Part shown: in pieces, positions 27,271 through 38,046 of the stretch
How the letters are laid out: the number at the start of each line of letters is the position of its first letter
How positions within the stretch are numbered: the first letter of the stretch is position 1
Source of the DNA: Stenotrophomonas mori
GTDB taxonomy: Bacteria; Pseudomonadota; Gammaproteobacteria; Xanthomonadales; Xanthomonadaceae
Assembly (NCBI RefSeq): GCF_023556335.1
Contig: NZ_JAIKTS010000003.1
Location: forward strand, 63,670-127,669
Length of the DNA: 64,000 nt
Reading direction: 5' to 3'
Made by a program: the position numbers and the translations under genes
Notes under the pieces: model-generated
The model's database searches: none
The model's input: the letters and a program-made list of their open reading frames with translations, nothing else
Told to the model about the DNA's origin: nothing

Positions 27271-28674
27271 TCAGCTGCGCCCGTAGGTGTCCTCGAAGCG
27301 CACGATGTCGTCCTCGCCCAGGTAGCTGCCGGACTGCACCTCGATCAGCTCCAGCGGCAGCTTGCCGGGATTGCGCAGGCGGTGGGTGACGCCAAGGGGA
27401 ATATAGGTGCTCTGGTTCTCGCTGAGCAGGAGGACCTCGTCGCCGCGGGTGACTTCGGCGGTGCCGCTGACCACCACCCAGTGCTCGGCGCGGTGATGAT
27501 GCATCTGCAGGCTCAGCGTGCCGCCCGGCTTGACGGTGATGCGCTTGACCTGGAAGCGCTCGCCCTGGTCGATGGAGTCGTAGGCGCCCCACGGCCGGTA
27601 CACCTTGCGGTGCCAGGTCGCTTCGCTGCGGCCTTCGGCCTTGAGCCGCGCCACCACGTCCTTGACCTCCTGCATGCGGTCGGCGTGACCGATCAGCACC
27701 GCGTCGTCGGTTTCCACCACGACCACGTCCTCCAGGCCCACCATCGCTACCAGTCGTTCGCTGTAGGCATAGGTGCGCCGGCAGTCGATGGCGATGACGT
27801 CGCCGCGGTGGGCGTTGCCGTCGCCGTCCTGGGTGGACACGTCGCGCAGGGCCGTCCACGAGCCGACGTCGTTCCAGCCGGCGTCCAGGGCCACGACCAC
27901 GGCGTCGGCGGTCTTCTCCATCACCGCGTAGTCGATCGAATCGGGCGTCACCGCGGCGAAGGCCTCGGCATCGAGCCGGGTGAAGTCGGCATCGCGGCGC
28001 GCGCCTTCCCAGGCGGCACGGCTGCGCTCGAGCATGGCCGGGGCGCAGCGGGCCAGTTCGTCCAGATAGCGCGATGCACGGAACAGGAACATGCCGCTGT
28101 TCCACAGGTACTGGCCGCTGGCCACGTACTCGGTGGCGGTGGCCAGGTCGGGTTTCTCGACGAAGCGCTCGACCGCGCGCGCGCCTTCGCCGGGGGCAGC
28201 CTTGATATAGCCGTAGCCGGTTTCCGGGCCGCTGGGGACGATGCCGAAGGTGACCAGCTTGCCGGCGGCCGCCGCGCTCGCGGCCTCGGCCACCGCCGTG
28301 CGGAACGCGGCCTCGTCGGCGATCACGTGGTCGGACGGGAGCACCAGCAGCAGGGGATCGTCGCCATCGGCGGTGGCTTCCAAGGCCGCCACCGCGATCG
28401 CCGGCGCGGTGTTGCGCCCGACCGGTTCGAGCACGATCGCCTGCGGGTGCGCGCCGGCTTGCTGCAGCTGTTCGGCGACGACGAAGCGGTGCGCCTCGTT
28501 GGCGATCACCAGCGGGCCGCGGGGAGCAAGCGGGGCGACCCGCTGCCACGTGGCCTGGAGCATGCTCGCGGCACCGGCCAGCGGCAGGAACTGCTTGGGA
28601 TAGGCTTCGCGCGAGAGCGGCCACAGGCGGGTGCCGGAGCCGCCGGACAGGATGACGGGAAGAAGGTCGGTCAT
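27271..28674 (-). CDS. xanB: Mannose-1-phosphate guanylyltransferase / mannose-6-phosphate isomerase
   Basis: 467 residues, the length of bifunctional ManC/XanB. The N-terminal pyrophosphorylase domain has [15 protein letters not shown] and later FVEKP with WNSGMFLF. The C-terminal cupin (about 350-467) has [20 protein letters not shown] and [13 protein letters not shown], the metal-site histidines of the type II isomerase. It interconverts fructose-6-P and mannose-6-P and makes GDP-mannose, needed for lipopolysaccharide and xanthan-type polymers. It follows xanA by seven bases in one operon. Confidence 0.96.
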   Translation of the reverse strand: MTDLLPVILSGGSGTRLWPLSREAYPKQFLPLAGAASMLQATWQRVAPLAPRGPLVIANEAHRFVVAEQLQQAGAHPQAIVLEPVGRNTAPAIAVAALEATADGDDPLLLVLPSDHVIADEAAFRTAVAEAASAAAAGKLVTFGIVPSGPETGYGYIKAAPGEGARAVERFVEKPDLATATEYVASGQYLWNSGMFLFRASRYLDELARCAPAMLERSRAAWEGARRDADFTRLDAEAFAAVTPDSIDYAVMEKTADAVVVALDAGWNDVGSWTALRDVSTQDGDGNAHRGDVIAIDCRRTYAYSERLVAMVGLEDVVVVETDDAVLIGHADRMQEVKDVVARLKAEGRSEATWHRKVYRPWGAYDSIDQGERFQVKRITVKPGGTLSLQMHHHRAEHWVVVSGTAEVTRGDEVLLLSENQSTYIPLGVTHRLRNPGKLPLELIEVQSGSYLGEDDIVRFEDTYGRS

Positions 28675-28681
28675 GGCGGTC

Positions 28682-30028
28682 TCAGGCTGAAAGAAGGGCG
28701 GAAATCTCGTCGGTGCGCGCGCGCATCAGGGGGGCATCGCCGCGTGCTTCGACGTTGAGCCGCAGCAGGGGCTCGGTATTGGAGCTGCGCAGGTTGAAGC
28801 GCCAGTCGCCGAAATCAGCGCTGACGCCATCGGTGTGGTCGAGCGCCGGTGCCTGCGCGGCGAAGTGCGCCATCACCCGGGCGACGGCGGCCTTGGCGTC
28901 GTCGACGGTGAAGTTGATCTCGCCGCTGCAGGGATACGCCGCCATCCGGTCCTCGACCAGCTCGGCCAGCGACCGGCCGCTGGCCGATACCTGCTGGGCG
29001 AGCAGCAGCCAGGGGATCATGCCCGAATCGGCATAGGCGAACTCGCGGAAATAGTGGTGCGCGCTCATCTCGCCGCCATAGACCGCGTTCTCCGCGCGCA
29101 TCTTCTCCTTGATGAAGGCGTGCCCGCTCTTGCACAGCACCGGGACGCCGCCGGCGGCCTGGACCATGTCCAGGGTGTTCCAGACCAGGCGCGGGTCGTG
29201 CACGATCTTGCCGCCGGGCTGCCGCGCCAGGATCGCCTGGGCGAGCAGGCCGACCAGGTAGTAGCCCTCGATGAAGCGGCCGGTATGGTCGAAGAAGAAG
29301 CAGCGGTCGAAGTCACCGTCCCAGGCGATGCCGAAATCCGCGCCGTGCGCGCGCACGGCGTCGGCGGTGGCGGCGCGGTTCTCCGGCAGCAGCGGGTTGG
29401 GAATGCCGTTGGGGAAGGTGCCGTCCGGTTCATGGCAGATGCGCACGAACTCGAACGGCAGGTGCGGCGCCAGCAGGTCGACGATGGCGCCGGCCCCGCC
29501 GTTGCCGGCATTGACCACGAGCTTCAGCGGCTTGAGCGTGGCGGTGTCCACGTAGGACAGCAGGTGCGCGACATAGGCGCTCTTGTCGTGCTGCGCGGTC
29601 TGTGCCGCCCGCGGCGCGGCCGGCGGGGCGTGGTCGGCGGCGACGGCGTCGGCAATGGCGAACAGGCCGCTGTCCGAGCTGATCGGCCGCGCCTGCTCCT
29701 TGACCAGCTTCATGCCGTTGTAGTCCATCGGATTGTGGCTGGCGGTGACCATCACCCCGCCCGCCGCCCCCAGGTGGTCGGTCTGGAAGTAGACCTCCTC
29801 GGTGCCGCACAGGCCGATGTCGATCACCTCGCGGCCTTCGCCACGCAGGCCGGCGGCCAGCGCGTTCTGCAGTCCCGGGCTGGTCAGGCGCACGTCGTGG
29901 CCCAGCACCACCGGGCCTTCGCCCAGCCGCGCTGCCAGGGCCCGGCCGATCCTGCGGGCGAGCTCTTCATTGAGCTGGTCGGGCACACGGCCCCGGATGT
30001 CATAGGCCTTGAACGCGGGTAACGGCAT
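28682..30028 (-). CDS. xanA: Phosphomannomutase / phosphoglucomutase
   Basis: 448 residues when started at the ATG at 30028 ([13 protein letters not shown]), which matches the family opening and length; a TTG three codons upstream is also open. The phosphoserine loop is [12 protein letters not shown] with Ser97; the metal loop is [12 protein letters not shown]; the sugar-binding [13 protein letters not shown] and the C-terminal [12 protein letters not shown] phosphate site are present. It supplies glucose-1-P to RmlA and mannose-1-P to XanB and so links the two nucleotide-sugar routes here. First gene of xanAB, divergent from scoA. Confidence 0.96.
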   Translation of the reverse strand: MPLPAFKAYDIRGRVPDQLNEELARRIGRALAARLGEGPVVLGHDVRLTSPGLQNALAAGLRGEGREVIDIGLCGTEEVYFQTDHLGAAGGVMVTASHNPMDYNGMKLVKEQARPISSDSGLFAIADAVAADHAPPAAPRAAQTAQHDKSAYVAHLLSYVDTATLKPLKLVVNAGNGGAGAIVDLLAPHLPFEFVRICHEPDGTFPNGIPNPLLPENRAATADAVRAHGADFGIAWDGDFDRCFFFDHTGRFIEGYYLVGLLAQAILARQPGGKIVHDPRLVWNTLDMVQAAGGVPVLCKSGHAFIKEKMRAENAVYGGEMSAHHYFREFAYADSGMIPWLLLAQQVSASGRSLAELVEDRMAAYPCSGEINFTVDDAKAAVARVMAHFAAQAPALDHTDGVSADFGDWRFNLRSSNTEPLLRLNVEARGDAPLMRARTDEISALLSA

Positions 30029-30137
30029 GCGGGGCAACCTGTCGATGCATGGAAGGTGCCCAGTTTAGTCGCTCGGCGATGAGCGGGCTGTCTGGCGGCT
30101 GGACGAAGGTCCAAGAGGGGCCGCTGCGCACTGGCGC

Positions 30138-30143
30138 TAGAAT
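30138..30143 (+). promoter_or_regulatory. Candidate -10 element of scoA
   Basis: TAGAAT lies 31 bases before the scoA ATG in the divergent xanA-scoA interval, which would give a 25-base leader. No clear -35 hexamer is seen at the usual distance, so this is only a candidate. Confidence 0.4.
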
Positions 30144-30174
30144 GCGGCCATCCTTCGACAATGGGCCTGGTGCG

Positions 30175-30906
30175 ATGAGCGATCCTTCTACCCCGAGCGG
30201 GCGGCGCGGCAAGGTGTTTGCGGGCGCGGCCGAGGCCCTGGATGGCGTCGTCGCCGACGGACAGACCCTGGCCGTCGGCGGCTTCGGCCTGTGCGGGATC
30301 CCCGAGGCCCTGATCGCCGCGCTGCGCGACAGCGGGGTCAAGGGGCTGACCGCCATCTCCAACAATGCCGGTGTCGACGGCTTCGGCCTGGGCCAGCTGC
30401 TGGAAACCCGCCAGATCCGCAAGATGATCTCGTCCTACGTGGGCGAGAACAAGGAGTTCGAACGGCAGTTCCTGGCCGGCGAGCTGGAGCTGGAGTTCAA
30501 TCCGCAGGGCACCCTGGCCGAACGCCTGCGTGCCGGCGGTGCCGGGATCCCCGCGTTCTTCACCGCCACCGGCTACGGCACGGTCGTCGCCGAGGGCAAG
30601 GAGACCCGGGTGATCGACGGCAAGCCCTACGTGCTGGAGACCGCGCTGAAGGCCGATGTGGCCCTGGTCAAGGCCTGGAAGGCCGACGCCGCCGGCAACC
30701 TGGTGTTCCGCCGGACCGCGCGCAACTTCAACCCGGCCTGCGCCATGGCCGGCAAGGTCTGCGTGGTGGAGGTGGAGGAGCTCGTGCCGGTGGGCGCGAT
30801 CGACCCGGACCAAGTACACCTGCCGGGCATCTATGTCGACCGCATCGTCCTGAACGCGACGCCGGAGAAGCGCATCGAACAGCGCACCGTGCGCCAGGGC
30901 GCGTAA
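30175..30906 (+). CDS. scoA: 3-oxoacid CoA-transferase subunit A
   Basis: 243 residues started at ATG 30175, the first start that gives the family N-terminus. The CoA-transferase family I glycine motif is GGFGLCGIPEALI (about 40), followed by ISNNAGVDGFGLG and GAGIPAFFTATGYGT. With subunit B it moves CoA between succinyl-CoA and acetoacetate. In Xanthomonas the same pair (named lpsI/lpsJ) sits beside the lipopolysaccharide genes without a proven role in glycan synthesis. A gap of 126 bases separates it from scoB. Confidence 0.93.
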   Translation: MSDPSTPSGRRGKVFAGAAEALDGVVADGQTLAVGGFGLCGIPEALIAALRDSGVKGLTAISNNAGVDGFGLGQLLETRQIRKMISSYVGENKEFERQFLAGELELEFNPQGTLAERLRAGGAGIPAFFTATGYGTVVAEGKETRVIDGKPYVLETALKADVALVKAWKADAAGNLVFRRTARNFNPACAMAGKVCVVEVEELVPVGAIDPDQVHLPGIYVDRIVLNATPEKRIEQRTVRQGA

Positions 30907-31031
30907 GCGCGCCCTGGCCGCCTTCCTGCCGGCGTCGGCGCGGATGCGCGCGGCCCGCGCAGGAACGGACGAGGCGAAGGAACCGCGGCCCGAGCGGCCG
31001 TGGCAGCCACTGAATACTGGAGACAACCGAG

Positions 31032-31658
31032 ATGGCCTGGACCCGTGACGAAATGGCGCAGCGCGCCGCCCGTGAACTGACCGATGGCGCCTATGTGAAC
31101 CTGGGCATCGGCCTGCCGACGCTGGTGGCCAACCACATTCCCGAAGGAGTCGATGTCTGGCTGCAGTCGGAGAACGGCCTGCTGGGTATCGGCCCGTTCC
31201 CGACCGAGGCGGAGATCGACGCCGACCTGATCAACGCCGGCAAGCAGACCGTCACCGCCCGTGCCGGTGCCAGCTACTTCGGCAGCCATGACAGCTTCGC
31301 GATGATCCGCGGCGGCCACATCGACCTGGCCATCCTCGGCGCCATGCAGGTCACCGACAAGGGCGACCTGGCTAACTGGATGGTGCCGGGCAAGATGGTC
31401 AAGGGCATGGGCGGGGCGATGGACCTGGTGGCCGGCGTGCAGCGGGTGGTGGTGCTGATGGAGCACACCGCCAAGAACGGCGAGCACAAGATCCTGCCCG
31501 AGTGCACGCTGCCGTTGACCGGGGTCGCCGTGGTCGACCGCATCATCACCGACCTGGCGGTGTTCGACGTCACCGATGCCGGGTTGGCGCTGGTGGAGGC
31601 CGCACCGGGAGTGACGCTCGAGGAGCTGAAGGCCAGGACCGGGGTCGCCTTCGCCTGA
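31032..31658 (+). CDS. scoB: 3-oxoacid CoA-transferase subunit B
   Basis: 208 residues. It carries [22 protein letters not shown] and the catalytic glutamate motif [10 protein letters not shown] (about residue 46), to which CoA is bound covalently in the family. [14 protein letters not shown] and [16 protein letters not shown] complete the pattern. The ATG at 31032 has TGGAGA upstream. It acts only with subunit A. Its stop is 27 bases from the stop of the convergent glycosyltransferase gene. Confidence 0.93.
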   Translation: MAWTRDEMAQRAARELTDGAYVNLGIGLPTLVANHIPEGVDVWLQSENGLLGIGPFPTEAEIDADLINAGKQTVTARAGASYFGSHDSFAMIRGGHIDLAILGAMQVTDKGDLANWMVPGKMVKGMGGAMDLVAGVQRVVVLMEHTAKNGEHKILPECTLPLTGVAVVDRIITDLAVFDVTDAGLALVEAAPGVTLEELKARTGVAFA

Positions 31659-31685
31659 AGGCGGGGCGTCCTCCGCGGCCCGCGC

Positions 31686-32981
31686 TCAGCCGGGCCTGGA
31701 CGGGAAGACCCCGGCCAGCACCTGCGCCGCGTTCTCCGCGGAAAAGTGGCGGCGTATGTTTTCCCGGCCGGCGTCGGACAGCCGCTGCCAGAGCGTGTCG
31801 TCGCGGTCGAGGCGGACCACGGCGGCGGCGAACGGCCCGGTGCCGTCGGCGACGAGCGCCTGCTCGCCGTCCTCGATGAACATGCCTTCGGCGGCGATCG
31901 GAGTGACGACCACCGGGAGTCCGTGGCTCATCGCGCTGTTCACCTTGCCCTTCACGCCGGCCCCGGCCCGCAGCGGCGCGACCGCCATCCGTGCATGGGC
32001 CATCAGCGGCCCGAGATCGTCGATGCGGCCATGGACCACGACGCCGGGCCTGCGCAGGGCCGTGGCGTCGGCGTCGGGAATGTCGCCCACCAGGTGCAGC
32101 GGCATGTCCGGTACCTGCTGGCGGACCCGGGGAAGGATCTCCTCGACCAGCCAGTGCACCGCGTCGCGGTTGGGCGGGTGGCCGAAGCCGCCGACGAACA
32201 GCATGCCGGCGCGCCCGTCCGGACCGGCACGGCACGGCAGGAGCGGATGGATGTTGCTCAGCACGCGGATGCGCGCATCGGGCAGCAGCCGGTGCAGCAG
32301 GCGCTGCTCCGGGCCGCTGACGACGAACGTGGCATCGCAGGCCCGTACCTGGCGCAGCTCCCGTCGGCGCGTGCGCGCCGCGCTGGCCCGTGCGCGGCGG
32401 TTTCCGGAGAGCGTCGCGGTGCGCCGTTCGCGCACGAAATGCAGGTCCACGGTATCCAGCGCCACCGTGGCCGAGGGGGCGAAGTGGCGTATCAGGCCCA
32501 GATGGTGTGCGGCCACGTAGTGGCGGCAGAGGAGCGCTCCGGCGAGGACCCCGGCATTCCGGCGCAGCCAGTCCGGGAGGTCGGGGCGGCCGCCGGTGCC
32601 GATCAGCTCCACCCCCTGGGCGGCAAGCGCGGCGGCCTCCGCGGTGCTGGCCCGGCCGCTGTCGGGCATGAAGGTCACCTGGAACCCCTGCTGTGCGAGC
32701 AGTTCGAAGATCGCCATCAGGCGCACGGAACCGGAGTCGCGGGTGCGGTCCGGGGTCACGGCGTCGATCACCAGGAGGCGTGGGCAGGCCGCGGGAGCGC
32801 GCATCGGTTGTGCCGGCGCCGGCGGAACCATCGCGGTGGCGGAGCGCAGCCGTTGCCCTGCCAGGGCGAGGGTCTGCTTCAGGCCGCGGTTGGCGAACGA
32901 CTTGAGCCCCCCTCCCACGAGCCGGAAGCCGCGCCTGGCCTTCCAGATGAAAACAGGGAGTGGGGACGTGGGAAAAGGCAT
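31686..32981 (-). CDS. GT-B fold glycosyltransferase
   Basis: 431 residues from ATG 32981; the upstream extension is low-complexity and unlikely. The N-terminal part has CPRLLVIDAVTPDRTRDSGS, an opening seen in O-antigen-type GT4 proteins. The second Rossmann half has MLFVGGFGHPPNRDAVHWL, then GIDDLGPLMAHAR-like residues and APLRAGAGVKGKVNSAMSHGLPVVVTP, which is the donor-binding region. It probably adds a sugar to a surface polysaccharide. It is a single gene convergent with scoB and divergent from opgH; its donor is unknown. Confidence 0.82.
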   Translation of the reverse strand: MPFPTSPLPVFIWKARRGFRLVGGGLKSFANRGLKQTLALAGQRLRSATAMVPPAPAQPMRAPAACPRLLVIDAVTPDRTRDSGSVRLMAIFELLAQQGFQVTFMPDSGRASTAEAAALAAQGVELIGTGGRPDLPDWLRRNAGVLAGALLCRHYVAAHHLGLIRHFAPSATVALDTVDLHFVRERRTATLSGNRRARASAARTRRRELRQVRACDATFVVSGPEQRLLHRLLPDARIRVLSNIHPLLPCRAGPDGRAGMLFVGGFGHPPNRDAVHWLVEEILPRVRQQVPDMPLHLVGDIPDADATALRRPGVVVHGRIDDLGPLMAHARMAVAPLRAGAGVKGKVNSAMSHGLPVVVTPIAAEGMFIEDGEQALVADGTGPFAAAVVRLDRDDTLWQRLSDAGRENIRRHFSAENAAQVLAGVFPSRPG

Positions 32982-33365
32982 GCGCACTGGCGGGGCTGGC
33001 GAGGGCGGTAAGTGGCGGAGGCTGCCGGGAATGGTACGCCATGCGCCGGGGCCTGACTGGCCGCGCCGCGGCATCCTGTCGGCATGCCGAGCGAAGAACT
33101 GCAGCGGGCATCATGACGCGGGCGGCGGTTTCTCGTCGATAATCCGCCCCCGGAGGCACGCGGCGAGGGGGCGTGGAGGAACGCCGTGTCGATGTTTCCG
33201 TGCGTGTTCGCAGCCTGTTTAGGTTCGATCTTCTAGTTTCTAGCCTTTGCCCGTCACCCTGGAGAGCCCCGTGCCCTACGGAAGCCCTGTTCCCGCCCCT
33301 GCCGTTCGCCTGTCCGCGATGCCGGCTCCGTCCGCCTGTGCGCCGGTCCGCGCGCGGCAGGCGCC
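32982..33365. other. Divergent intergenic region, glycosyltransferase / opgH
   Basis: 384 bases with no convincing gene. It should contain promoters for both flanking genes. On the plus strand the relatively AT-rich stretch around 33205-33245 (GTTTAGGTTCGATC, CTAGTTTCTAG) is the most promoter-like part. No clear -35/-10 pair can be assigned. Confidence 0.4.
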
Positions 33366-35279
33366 ATGAGCGATCCGCACGGCGCCGCAAGGGATGCCGG
33401 CATCGCGGTGCTGCCGGCCGAAAGCCCGCTGCCGATGCCCGAGCAGTCGCTGCGGCACGGACGGCTGCAGGGCCGCCGCCAGGACACCTCGCCGCCGAAC
33501 ATCGTGCTGCGGCGCCTGTACGTGTTCGGCAGCACCGCGCTGATGACCGCGGCCGCGACCTGGCTGATGGTCGGGGTGCTGGCCCGCGGCGGGATCGATG
33601 TGCTGGAGGTCTGCCTGCTGGGGCTGTTCGTGCTGCTGTTCGCCTGGGTCGCGTTTTCCTTCGTCAGCAGCCTGGCCGGGCTGCAGGCCCTGCTGCGTGG
33701 CCGGCGCAAGCTGGGCATCTACCCGGATGCGCCGTTGCCGGTGCTGGGCGCCCGCACCGCGTTGTTGATGCCGACCTACAACGAGGATCCACGGCGGATG
33801 ATGGCCGGGCTGCAGGCGATCTACGAGTCCGTGGCGGCCACCGGCCAGCTCGACCGCTTCGACTTCTTCGTGCTCAGCGACACCACGCGCGAGGCCATCG
33901 GCCGCGCCGAGGAGGACGTGTTCGCGCGGCTGCTCACGGCCACCGGCGGGACCGGAAGGCTGTTCTACCGGCGCCGGTCCGACAACGCCGGGCGCAAGGC
34001 CGGCAACATCGCCGACTGGGTGCGCCGTTTCGGCGGTGCCTATCCGCAGATGCTGATCCTGGATGCGGACAGCCTGATGACCGGCGACGTGATCGTCCGG
34101 CTGGCGTCGGCGATGGAACAGCACCCGGGTGTCGGCCTGATCCAGTCGCTGCCGTCGGTGGTTGGCGGCCGTACCGCGTTCGCGCGCATGCAGCAGTTCG
34201 GCGGGCGCGTCTACGGGCCGGTGATGGCGTATGGCGTGGCCTGGTGGCATGGCGCGGAGAGCAACTACTGGGGGCACAACGCGGTGATCCGCACGCGCGC
34301 GTTCGCCGAGCAGGCGGGGCTGCCGGAGCTGCCGGGGCGCAAGCCGTTCGGCGGGCACGTGCTCAGCCACGATTTCGTGGAGGCGGCGTTGATGCGCCGT
34401 GGCGGCTGGGCCACGCACATGGTGCCGTACCTGCACGGCAGCTACGAGGAAGGGCCGCCGACCCTGACCGACCTGCTGATCCGCGACCGCCGCTGGTGCC
34501 AGGGCAACCTGCAGCATTCCAAGGTGGTGCACGCCGCGGGCCTGCACTGGATCAGCCGGGTGCACATGCTGGTCGGCATCGGGCATTACTTCACCGCGCC
34601 GATGTGGGCGATGCTGATGCTGATCGGCATGGCCATCCCGCTGGTGCGCGGCGGCATCGACCTGGCGCAGGAGCTGCACCTGCGGCTGTCGCCGGTGCAC
34701 TACTGGCGCGGCCTGGACGAGCGTGGCGTGCTGTGGGTGTTCGTCGTCACCATGGCGGTGCTGCTGGCCCCCAAGGCGATGGGCTACGTGGCCATGCTCG
34801 GTTCGCGCCGCGAGCGGCAGGGCTGTGGCGGCGGCCTGCGCGCGCTGGCCAGCGTGCTGCTGGAGACGGTGCTTGCGGCGTTGATGGCGCCAGTGGTGAT
34901 GTACGTGCAGTCGCGGGGCGTCGCCGAGGTGCTCGCCGGCAAGGATTCGGGCTGGGATGCCCAGCAGCGTGATGATGGCCGGGTGTCGTGGGGGGCGCTG
35001 GTGCGCGGCTATGGCGGCTTGAGCGTCTTCGGCCTGGCGATGGGAGCGATGGCCTATGCGGTGTCGCCCTCGCTGGCGGCGTGGATGTCACCGGTGGTGA
35101 TCGGCATGGTGCTGGCGGTGCCGGTGGTGGGGCTGACCTCCTCGCGCAAGCTGGGGGACTGGCTGCGCCGGCACCGCTTGCTGTCCATTCCCGAGGAAAG
35201 CGCGCCGCCGCCGGTGCTGGTGCGCGCGGCCGAACTGCGTGCCGCGGCGATGCAGGTGCCGCTTTCCGTGGAGGAGTAG
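33366..35279 (+). CDS. opgH: Glucans biosynthesis glucosyltransferase H
   Basis: 637 residues of the MdoH/OpgH family, an inner-membrane processive glucosyltransferase that makes the linear beta-1,2 backbone of osmoregulated periplasmic glucans from UDP-glucose. Two hydrophobic segments near residues 50-115 precede the catalytic domain: [22 protein letters not shown] with the metal-binding aspartates, and [12 protein letters not shown], the QxxRW-type acceptor motif. Several membrane segments follow. No opgG or opgD lies next to it. In plant-pathogenic Xanthomonas this gene (hrpM) affects virulence. The ATG has no clear ribosome site. Confidence 0.94.
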   Translation: MSDPHGAARDAGIAVLPAESPLPMPEQSLRHGRLQGRRQDTSPPNIVLRRLYVFGSTALMTAAATWLMVGVLARGGIDVLEVCLLGLFVLLFAWVAFSFVSSLAGLQALLRGRRKLGIYPDAPLPVLGARTALLMPTYNEDPRRMMAGLQAIYESVAATGQLDRFDFFVLSDTTREAIGRAEEDVFARLLTATGGTGRLFYRRRSDNAGRKAGNIADWVRRFGGAYPQMLILDADSLMTGDVIVRLASAMEQHPGVGLIQSLPSVVGGRTAFARMQQFGGRVYGPVMAYGVAWWHGAESNYWGHNAVIRTRAFAEQAGLPELPGRKPFGGHVLSHDFVEAALMRRGGWATHMVPYLHGSYEEGPPTLTDLLIRDRRWCQGNLQHSKVVHAAGLHWISRVHMLVGIGHYFTAPMWAMLMLIGMAIPLVRGGIDLAQELHLRLSPVHYWRGLDERGVLWVFVVTMAVLLAPKAMGYVAMLGSRRERQGCGGGLRALASVLLETVLAALMAPVVMYVQSRGVAEVLAGKDSGWDAQQRDDGRVSWGALVRGYGGLSVFGLAMGAMAYAVSPSLAAWMSPVVIGMVLAVPVVGLTSSRKLGDWLRRHRLLSIPEESAPPPVLVRAAELRAAAMQVPLSVEE

Positions 35280-35590
35280 CGCGCGGGCACTGTCTTGCTG
35301 CCAGGCAGCGCGCTTGAATCAGCGAAACGGGTCCTGCGACGGGCCCAGGGACCGCCTGCCGTCGCCGCGGCTTCCAGGTCCCCTTCCGCGGCGATGGAGC
35401 CGGCGGGGAACACCCGGAGGGCGGCGTGGCGGGATGCGCGTGGCTTTCCTGCGTCCCGCGCGTCGGGCGATACGCACTCCATTCCGCCCCGATACGCGGG
35501 CGTCTTCGCCCTTCGGCCCGCAGCGACAACCCGGCTGCCGGTGCTGCCGCGCCGGCAGGGGCATAATGCGCGGTACCTCGCTGGAGTTAC
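35280..35590 (+). other. Intergenic region with candidate promoter of the esterase gene
   Basis: 311 bases after opgH. Several GC-rich inverted repeats follow the opgH stop and could end its transcript, but none stands out. CATAAT at 35562-35567 is a good -10 candidate for the esterase gene, giving a leader of roughly 15-20 bases that contains the ribosome site GGAG. No -35 hexamer is evident. Confidence 0.45.
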
Positions 35591-36262
35591 ATGCACATGC
35601 TGGAAACGGTGGAACAGGAAACCGGCGCGACGCCGGAATGGTCGGTGATCTGGCTGCACGGGCTGGGTGCCGACGGCCACGACTTCGCGCCGATCGTGCC
35701 GGAGCTGGTGCGTCCGCACTGGCCGGCGATCCGCTTCGTGTTCCCGAACGCGCCCAAGCGTCCGGTCAGCGTCAACAACGGCATGCCGATGCGGGCCTGG
35801 TACGACATCGTCAGCCTGGATTTCCGCAGCCGTGCCGATGCCGCCGGCGTGGCCGAATCGGTGGCGCAGGTGGAAGCGTTGATCGCGCGCGAACAGGCAC
35901 GCGGGCTGCCACTCGAACGGATCCTCCTGGCGGGATTCTCGCAGGGCGGCGCCATCACCCTGTCCGTGGGCCTGCAGCGGCGGCAGCCCCTGGCGGGCCT
36001 GGTCGCGTTGTCCACCTACCTGCCGGAAGTCGACGCCGCCGCGGCGCAGCTGGTCGAGGGGGCCACCGCGCAGCCGGTGTTCATGGCCCATGGCAGCGGC
36101 GACCCGGTGATCCCGCTGCAGGTGGCCGAGCACAGCCTGCAGGTGCTCAAGGGATTGGGGTTCGCGGTCGAGTGGCACCGCTATCCGATGGCGCACCAGG
36201 TCTGCGCCGAGGAGATCCAAGCCCTCGGCGACTGGCTGCAGGCTCGTTTCGCGCAGCGCTGA
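35591..36262 (+). CDS. Alpha/beta-hydrolase carboxylesterase (phospholipase/carboxylesterase family)
   Basis: 223 residues, the size of EstB/acyl-protein-thioesterase-like esterases. Motifs: VIWLHGLGADGHDF (oxyanion loop), nucleophile elbow GFSQGG, acid in HGSGDPVIP, base in YPMAHQV. It hydrolyses short acyl esters or thioesters in the cytoplasm; no signal peptide. The GGAG site seven bases upstream fits ATG 35591; ATG 35597 is possible. Single gene followed after about 80 bases by the response regulator. Confidence 0.92.
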   Translation: MHMLETVEQETGATPEWSVIWLHGLGADGHDFAPIVPELVRPHWPAIRFVFPNAPKRPVSVNNGMPMRAWYDIVSLDFRSRADAAGVAESVAQVEALIAREQARGLPLERILLAGFSQGGAITLSVGLQRRQPLAGLVALSTYLPEVDAAAAQLVEGATAQPVFMAHGSGDPVIPLQVAEHSLQVLKGLGFAVEWHRYPMAHQVCAEEIQALGDWLQARFAQR

Positions 36263-36341
36263 GCGGCGCGGTGGAGAGTGGACATCCCGCACCGGCACGG
36301 CTACCCGCACCGGTGCGGCAACGACCAGGAAGGGGAGGGCG

Positions 36342-37070
36342 ATGGACGTAATCATTGCCGATGACGAACCGCTGGCGCGCGACCGCCTGCGGCGGCTGCT
36401 GTGCGCGCATGGCGATGTCCGCGTGGTGGGCGAGTCCGGCGACGGGCAGGCGACGCTGGAGGCCTGCGCACGCCTGCGGCCGGACCTGGTGCTGCTGGAC
36501 ATCGCCATGCCGGGCCTGGACGGCATGGCCCTGGCGCGGCGGCTGGCCGACCTGGAAGCGCCGCCGGCGGTGGTGTTCTGCACGGCCTACGATTCGCATG
36601 CGCTGTCCGCGTTCGACGTGGCCGCGATCGACTACCTGATGAAGCCGGTGCGGGCCGAGCGGCTGGCGGCGGCTCTGGATCGCGGGCGCGCCCTGCTCGC
36701 CGGGCGCGACGCCGCGCCGGCGACGGCCGTGCCTCCAGGGCGGCGGGCGCTGTGCGCGCGGCTCGGGGGCCAACTGCGGCAGATCCCGCTGGAGGACGTG
36801 CTGTACCTGCAGGCCGAGGAGAAATACGTGGTGGTGCACCACACCCTGGGCCAGGACCTGCTGGAAGAGTCGCTGCGCTCGCTGGAGGACGAGTTCGGCC
36901 TGCGCTTCCTGCGCATCCATCGCAACTGCCTGGTCGCGCGCGCGCGCCTGCAGGCGCTGCGGCGCACGCCGAGCGGCCAGGTGCAGGCGCTGTTGCGCGA
37001 TGTGCCCCAACCGCTGGAGGTGAGCCGCCGCTGCGTGGCGGCGCTGAAGGCGGAACTGGCCGCGGGCTGA
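36342..37070 (+). CDS. algR: LytTR-family response regulator (AlgR-like)
   Basis: 242 residues. Receiver domain 1-120 with acidic pocket D7-D8, phospho-acceptor D53 in [11 protein letters not shown] and the conserved Lys in YLMKPV. The LytTR DNA-binding domain spans about 140-240, with [17 protein letters not shown] and [11 protein letters not shown]. The order regulator-hemC is conserved in pseudomonads and xanthomonads, where AlgR controls surface traits such as alginate and type IV pili. A sensor kinase (AlgZ/FimS type) usually lies just upstream; here an esterase gene is there instead. The ribosome site GGGGAGGG is strong. Confidence 0.88.
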   Translation: MDVIIADDEPLARDRLRRLLCAHGDVRVVGESGDGQATLEACARLRPDLVLLDIAMPGLDGMALARRLADLEAPPAVVFCTAYDSHALSAFDVAAIDYLMKPVRAERLAAALDRGRALLAGRDAAPATAVPPGRRALCARLGGQLRQIPLEDVLYLQAEEKYVVVHHTLGQDLLEESLRSLEDEFGLRFLRIHRNCLVARARLQALRRTPSGQVQALLRDVPQPLEVSRRCVAALKAELAAG

Positions 37071-37080
37071 GCACTGCGCC

Positions 37081-37086
37081 GATAAT
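37081..37086 (+). promoter_or_regulatory. -10 element of hemC, predicted leaderless transcript
   Basis: GATAAT is followed by six bases and then the hemC ATG, which puts the expected transcription start on the A of the start codon. There is no ribosome site before the ATG. No -35 match is seen, so the call rests on the -10 and its spacing. Confidence 0.5.
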
Positions 37087-37092
37087 GGCGCC

Positions 37093-38001
37093 ATGAAAAC
37101 CCTGCGTATCGCCACCCGCAAGAGCCCGCTCGCCCTGTGGCAGAGTGAACACGTCGCCACCCGCCTGCGCCAGGCGCATCCGGGGCTGGTGGTCGAACTG
37201 GTGCCGATGAGCACCCGCGGCGACGAGGTGCTGGACCGCTCGCTGGCCGCCATCGGCGGCAAGGGCCTGTTCCTGAAGGAACTGGAGCTGGCGATGCTGC
37301 GTGGCGACGCCGACTGCGCGGTGCATTCGCTCAAGGACGTGCCGATGGCGCTGGACCCACCGTTCGCGCTGCCGGCGATCCTGGAGCGTGCCGACCCGGC
37401 CGATGCTTTCGTCTCCAACCGGTTCGCGGGCCTGGACGCCCTGCCGCAGGGGGCCCGCGTCGGCACGTCCTCGTTGCGGCGGCAGGCGCAGCTGCGCGCC
37501 CTGCGCCCGGACCTGCAGCCGCTGGACCTGCGCGGCAACGTCAATACCCGCCTGGCCAAGCTCGACGCCGGCGACTACGAGGCGATCATCCTCGCCTGCG
37601 CGGGCCTGGAGCGCCTGGCCTTCGGTGCGCGCATCCGCGACCGCCTGCGCCCGCCGCAGTGGCTGCCGGCGCCGGCCCAGGGAGCGGTGGCGGTGGAGTG
37701 CCGGGCCGATGCCGCGGCGGTGGTCGCGCTGCTGACGGTGCTGGACGATCCGCGCACGCGGCCCTGCGTGGAGGCCGAGCGGGCGATGAACCGGGCACTG
37801 GATGGAAGCTGCCATGTCCCGGTGGCCGGGCTGGCGCAATGGCGTGGTGAGGACCTGTGGCTGCAGGGACTGGTCGGCGGGGTCGCCGACGGCCGCGTGG
37901 TGCGCGCCGAGGCGCAGGGCCCGGCGCGGGACCCGGAGGCCCTGGGCCGTACCGTGGCCCAGGGCCTGCTGGACCACGGCGCCGGTGCGCTGCTGCGCTG
38001 A
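37093..38001 (+). CDS. hemC: Hydroxymethylbilane synthase (porphobilinogen deaminase)
   Basis: 302 residues, family length. It starts [17 protein letters not shown]; substrate-binding [11 protein letters not shown] and [13 protein letters not shown] are present, and the dipyrromethane cofactor cysteine is Cys240 in LDGSCHVP. It joins four porphobilinogens to hydroxymethylbilane in tetrapyrrole synthesis. It follows the LytTR regulator by 22 bases but also has its own -10 element. Downstream the convergent DUF481 gene begins after a short hairpin; hemD is not adjacent. Confidence 0.97.
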   Translation: MKTLRIATRKSPLALWQSEHVATRLRQAHPGLVVELVPMSTRGDEVLDRSLAAIGGKGLFLKELELAMLRGDADCAVHSLKDVPMALDPPFALPAILERADPADAFVSNRFAGLDALPQGARVGTSSLRRQAQLRALRPDLQPLDLRGNVNTRLAKLDAGDYEAIILACAGLERLAFGARIRDRLRPPQWLPAPAQGAVAVECRADAAAVVALLTVLDDPRTRPCVEAERAMNRALDGSCHVPVAGLAQWRGEDLWLQGLVGGVADGRVVRAEAQGPARDPEALGRTVAQGLLDHGAGALLR

Positions 38002-38005
38002 ACCG

Positions 38006-38026
38006 CCGGTGCCGGTGCGGCACCGG
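38006..38026. terminator. Small hairpin between hemC and the convergent DUF481 gene
   Basis: CCGGTGCC / GGCACCGG, an 8-bp stem with a five-base loop, four bases after the hemC stop and 20 bases from the other stop. It is plausible as a shared terminator but has no T-run. Confidence 0.5.
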
Positions 38027-38046
38027 GCGGCGCGGCCGCGGCGGGC

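Noticed and set aside
30175..31658. scoAB as glycan biosynthesis genes
   Set aside because: Motifs are those of ordinary 3-oxoacid CoA-transferase; placement by the lipopolysaccharide locus is conserved but gives no evidence of a glycan role.
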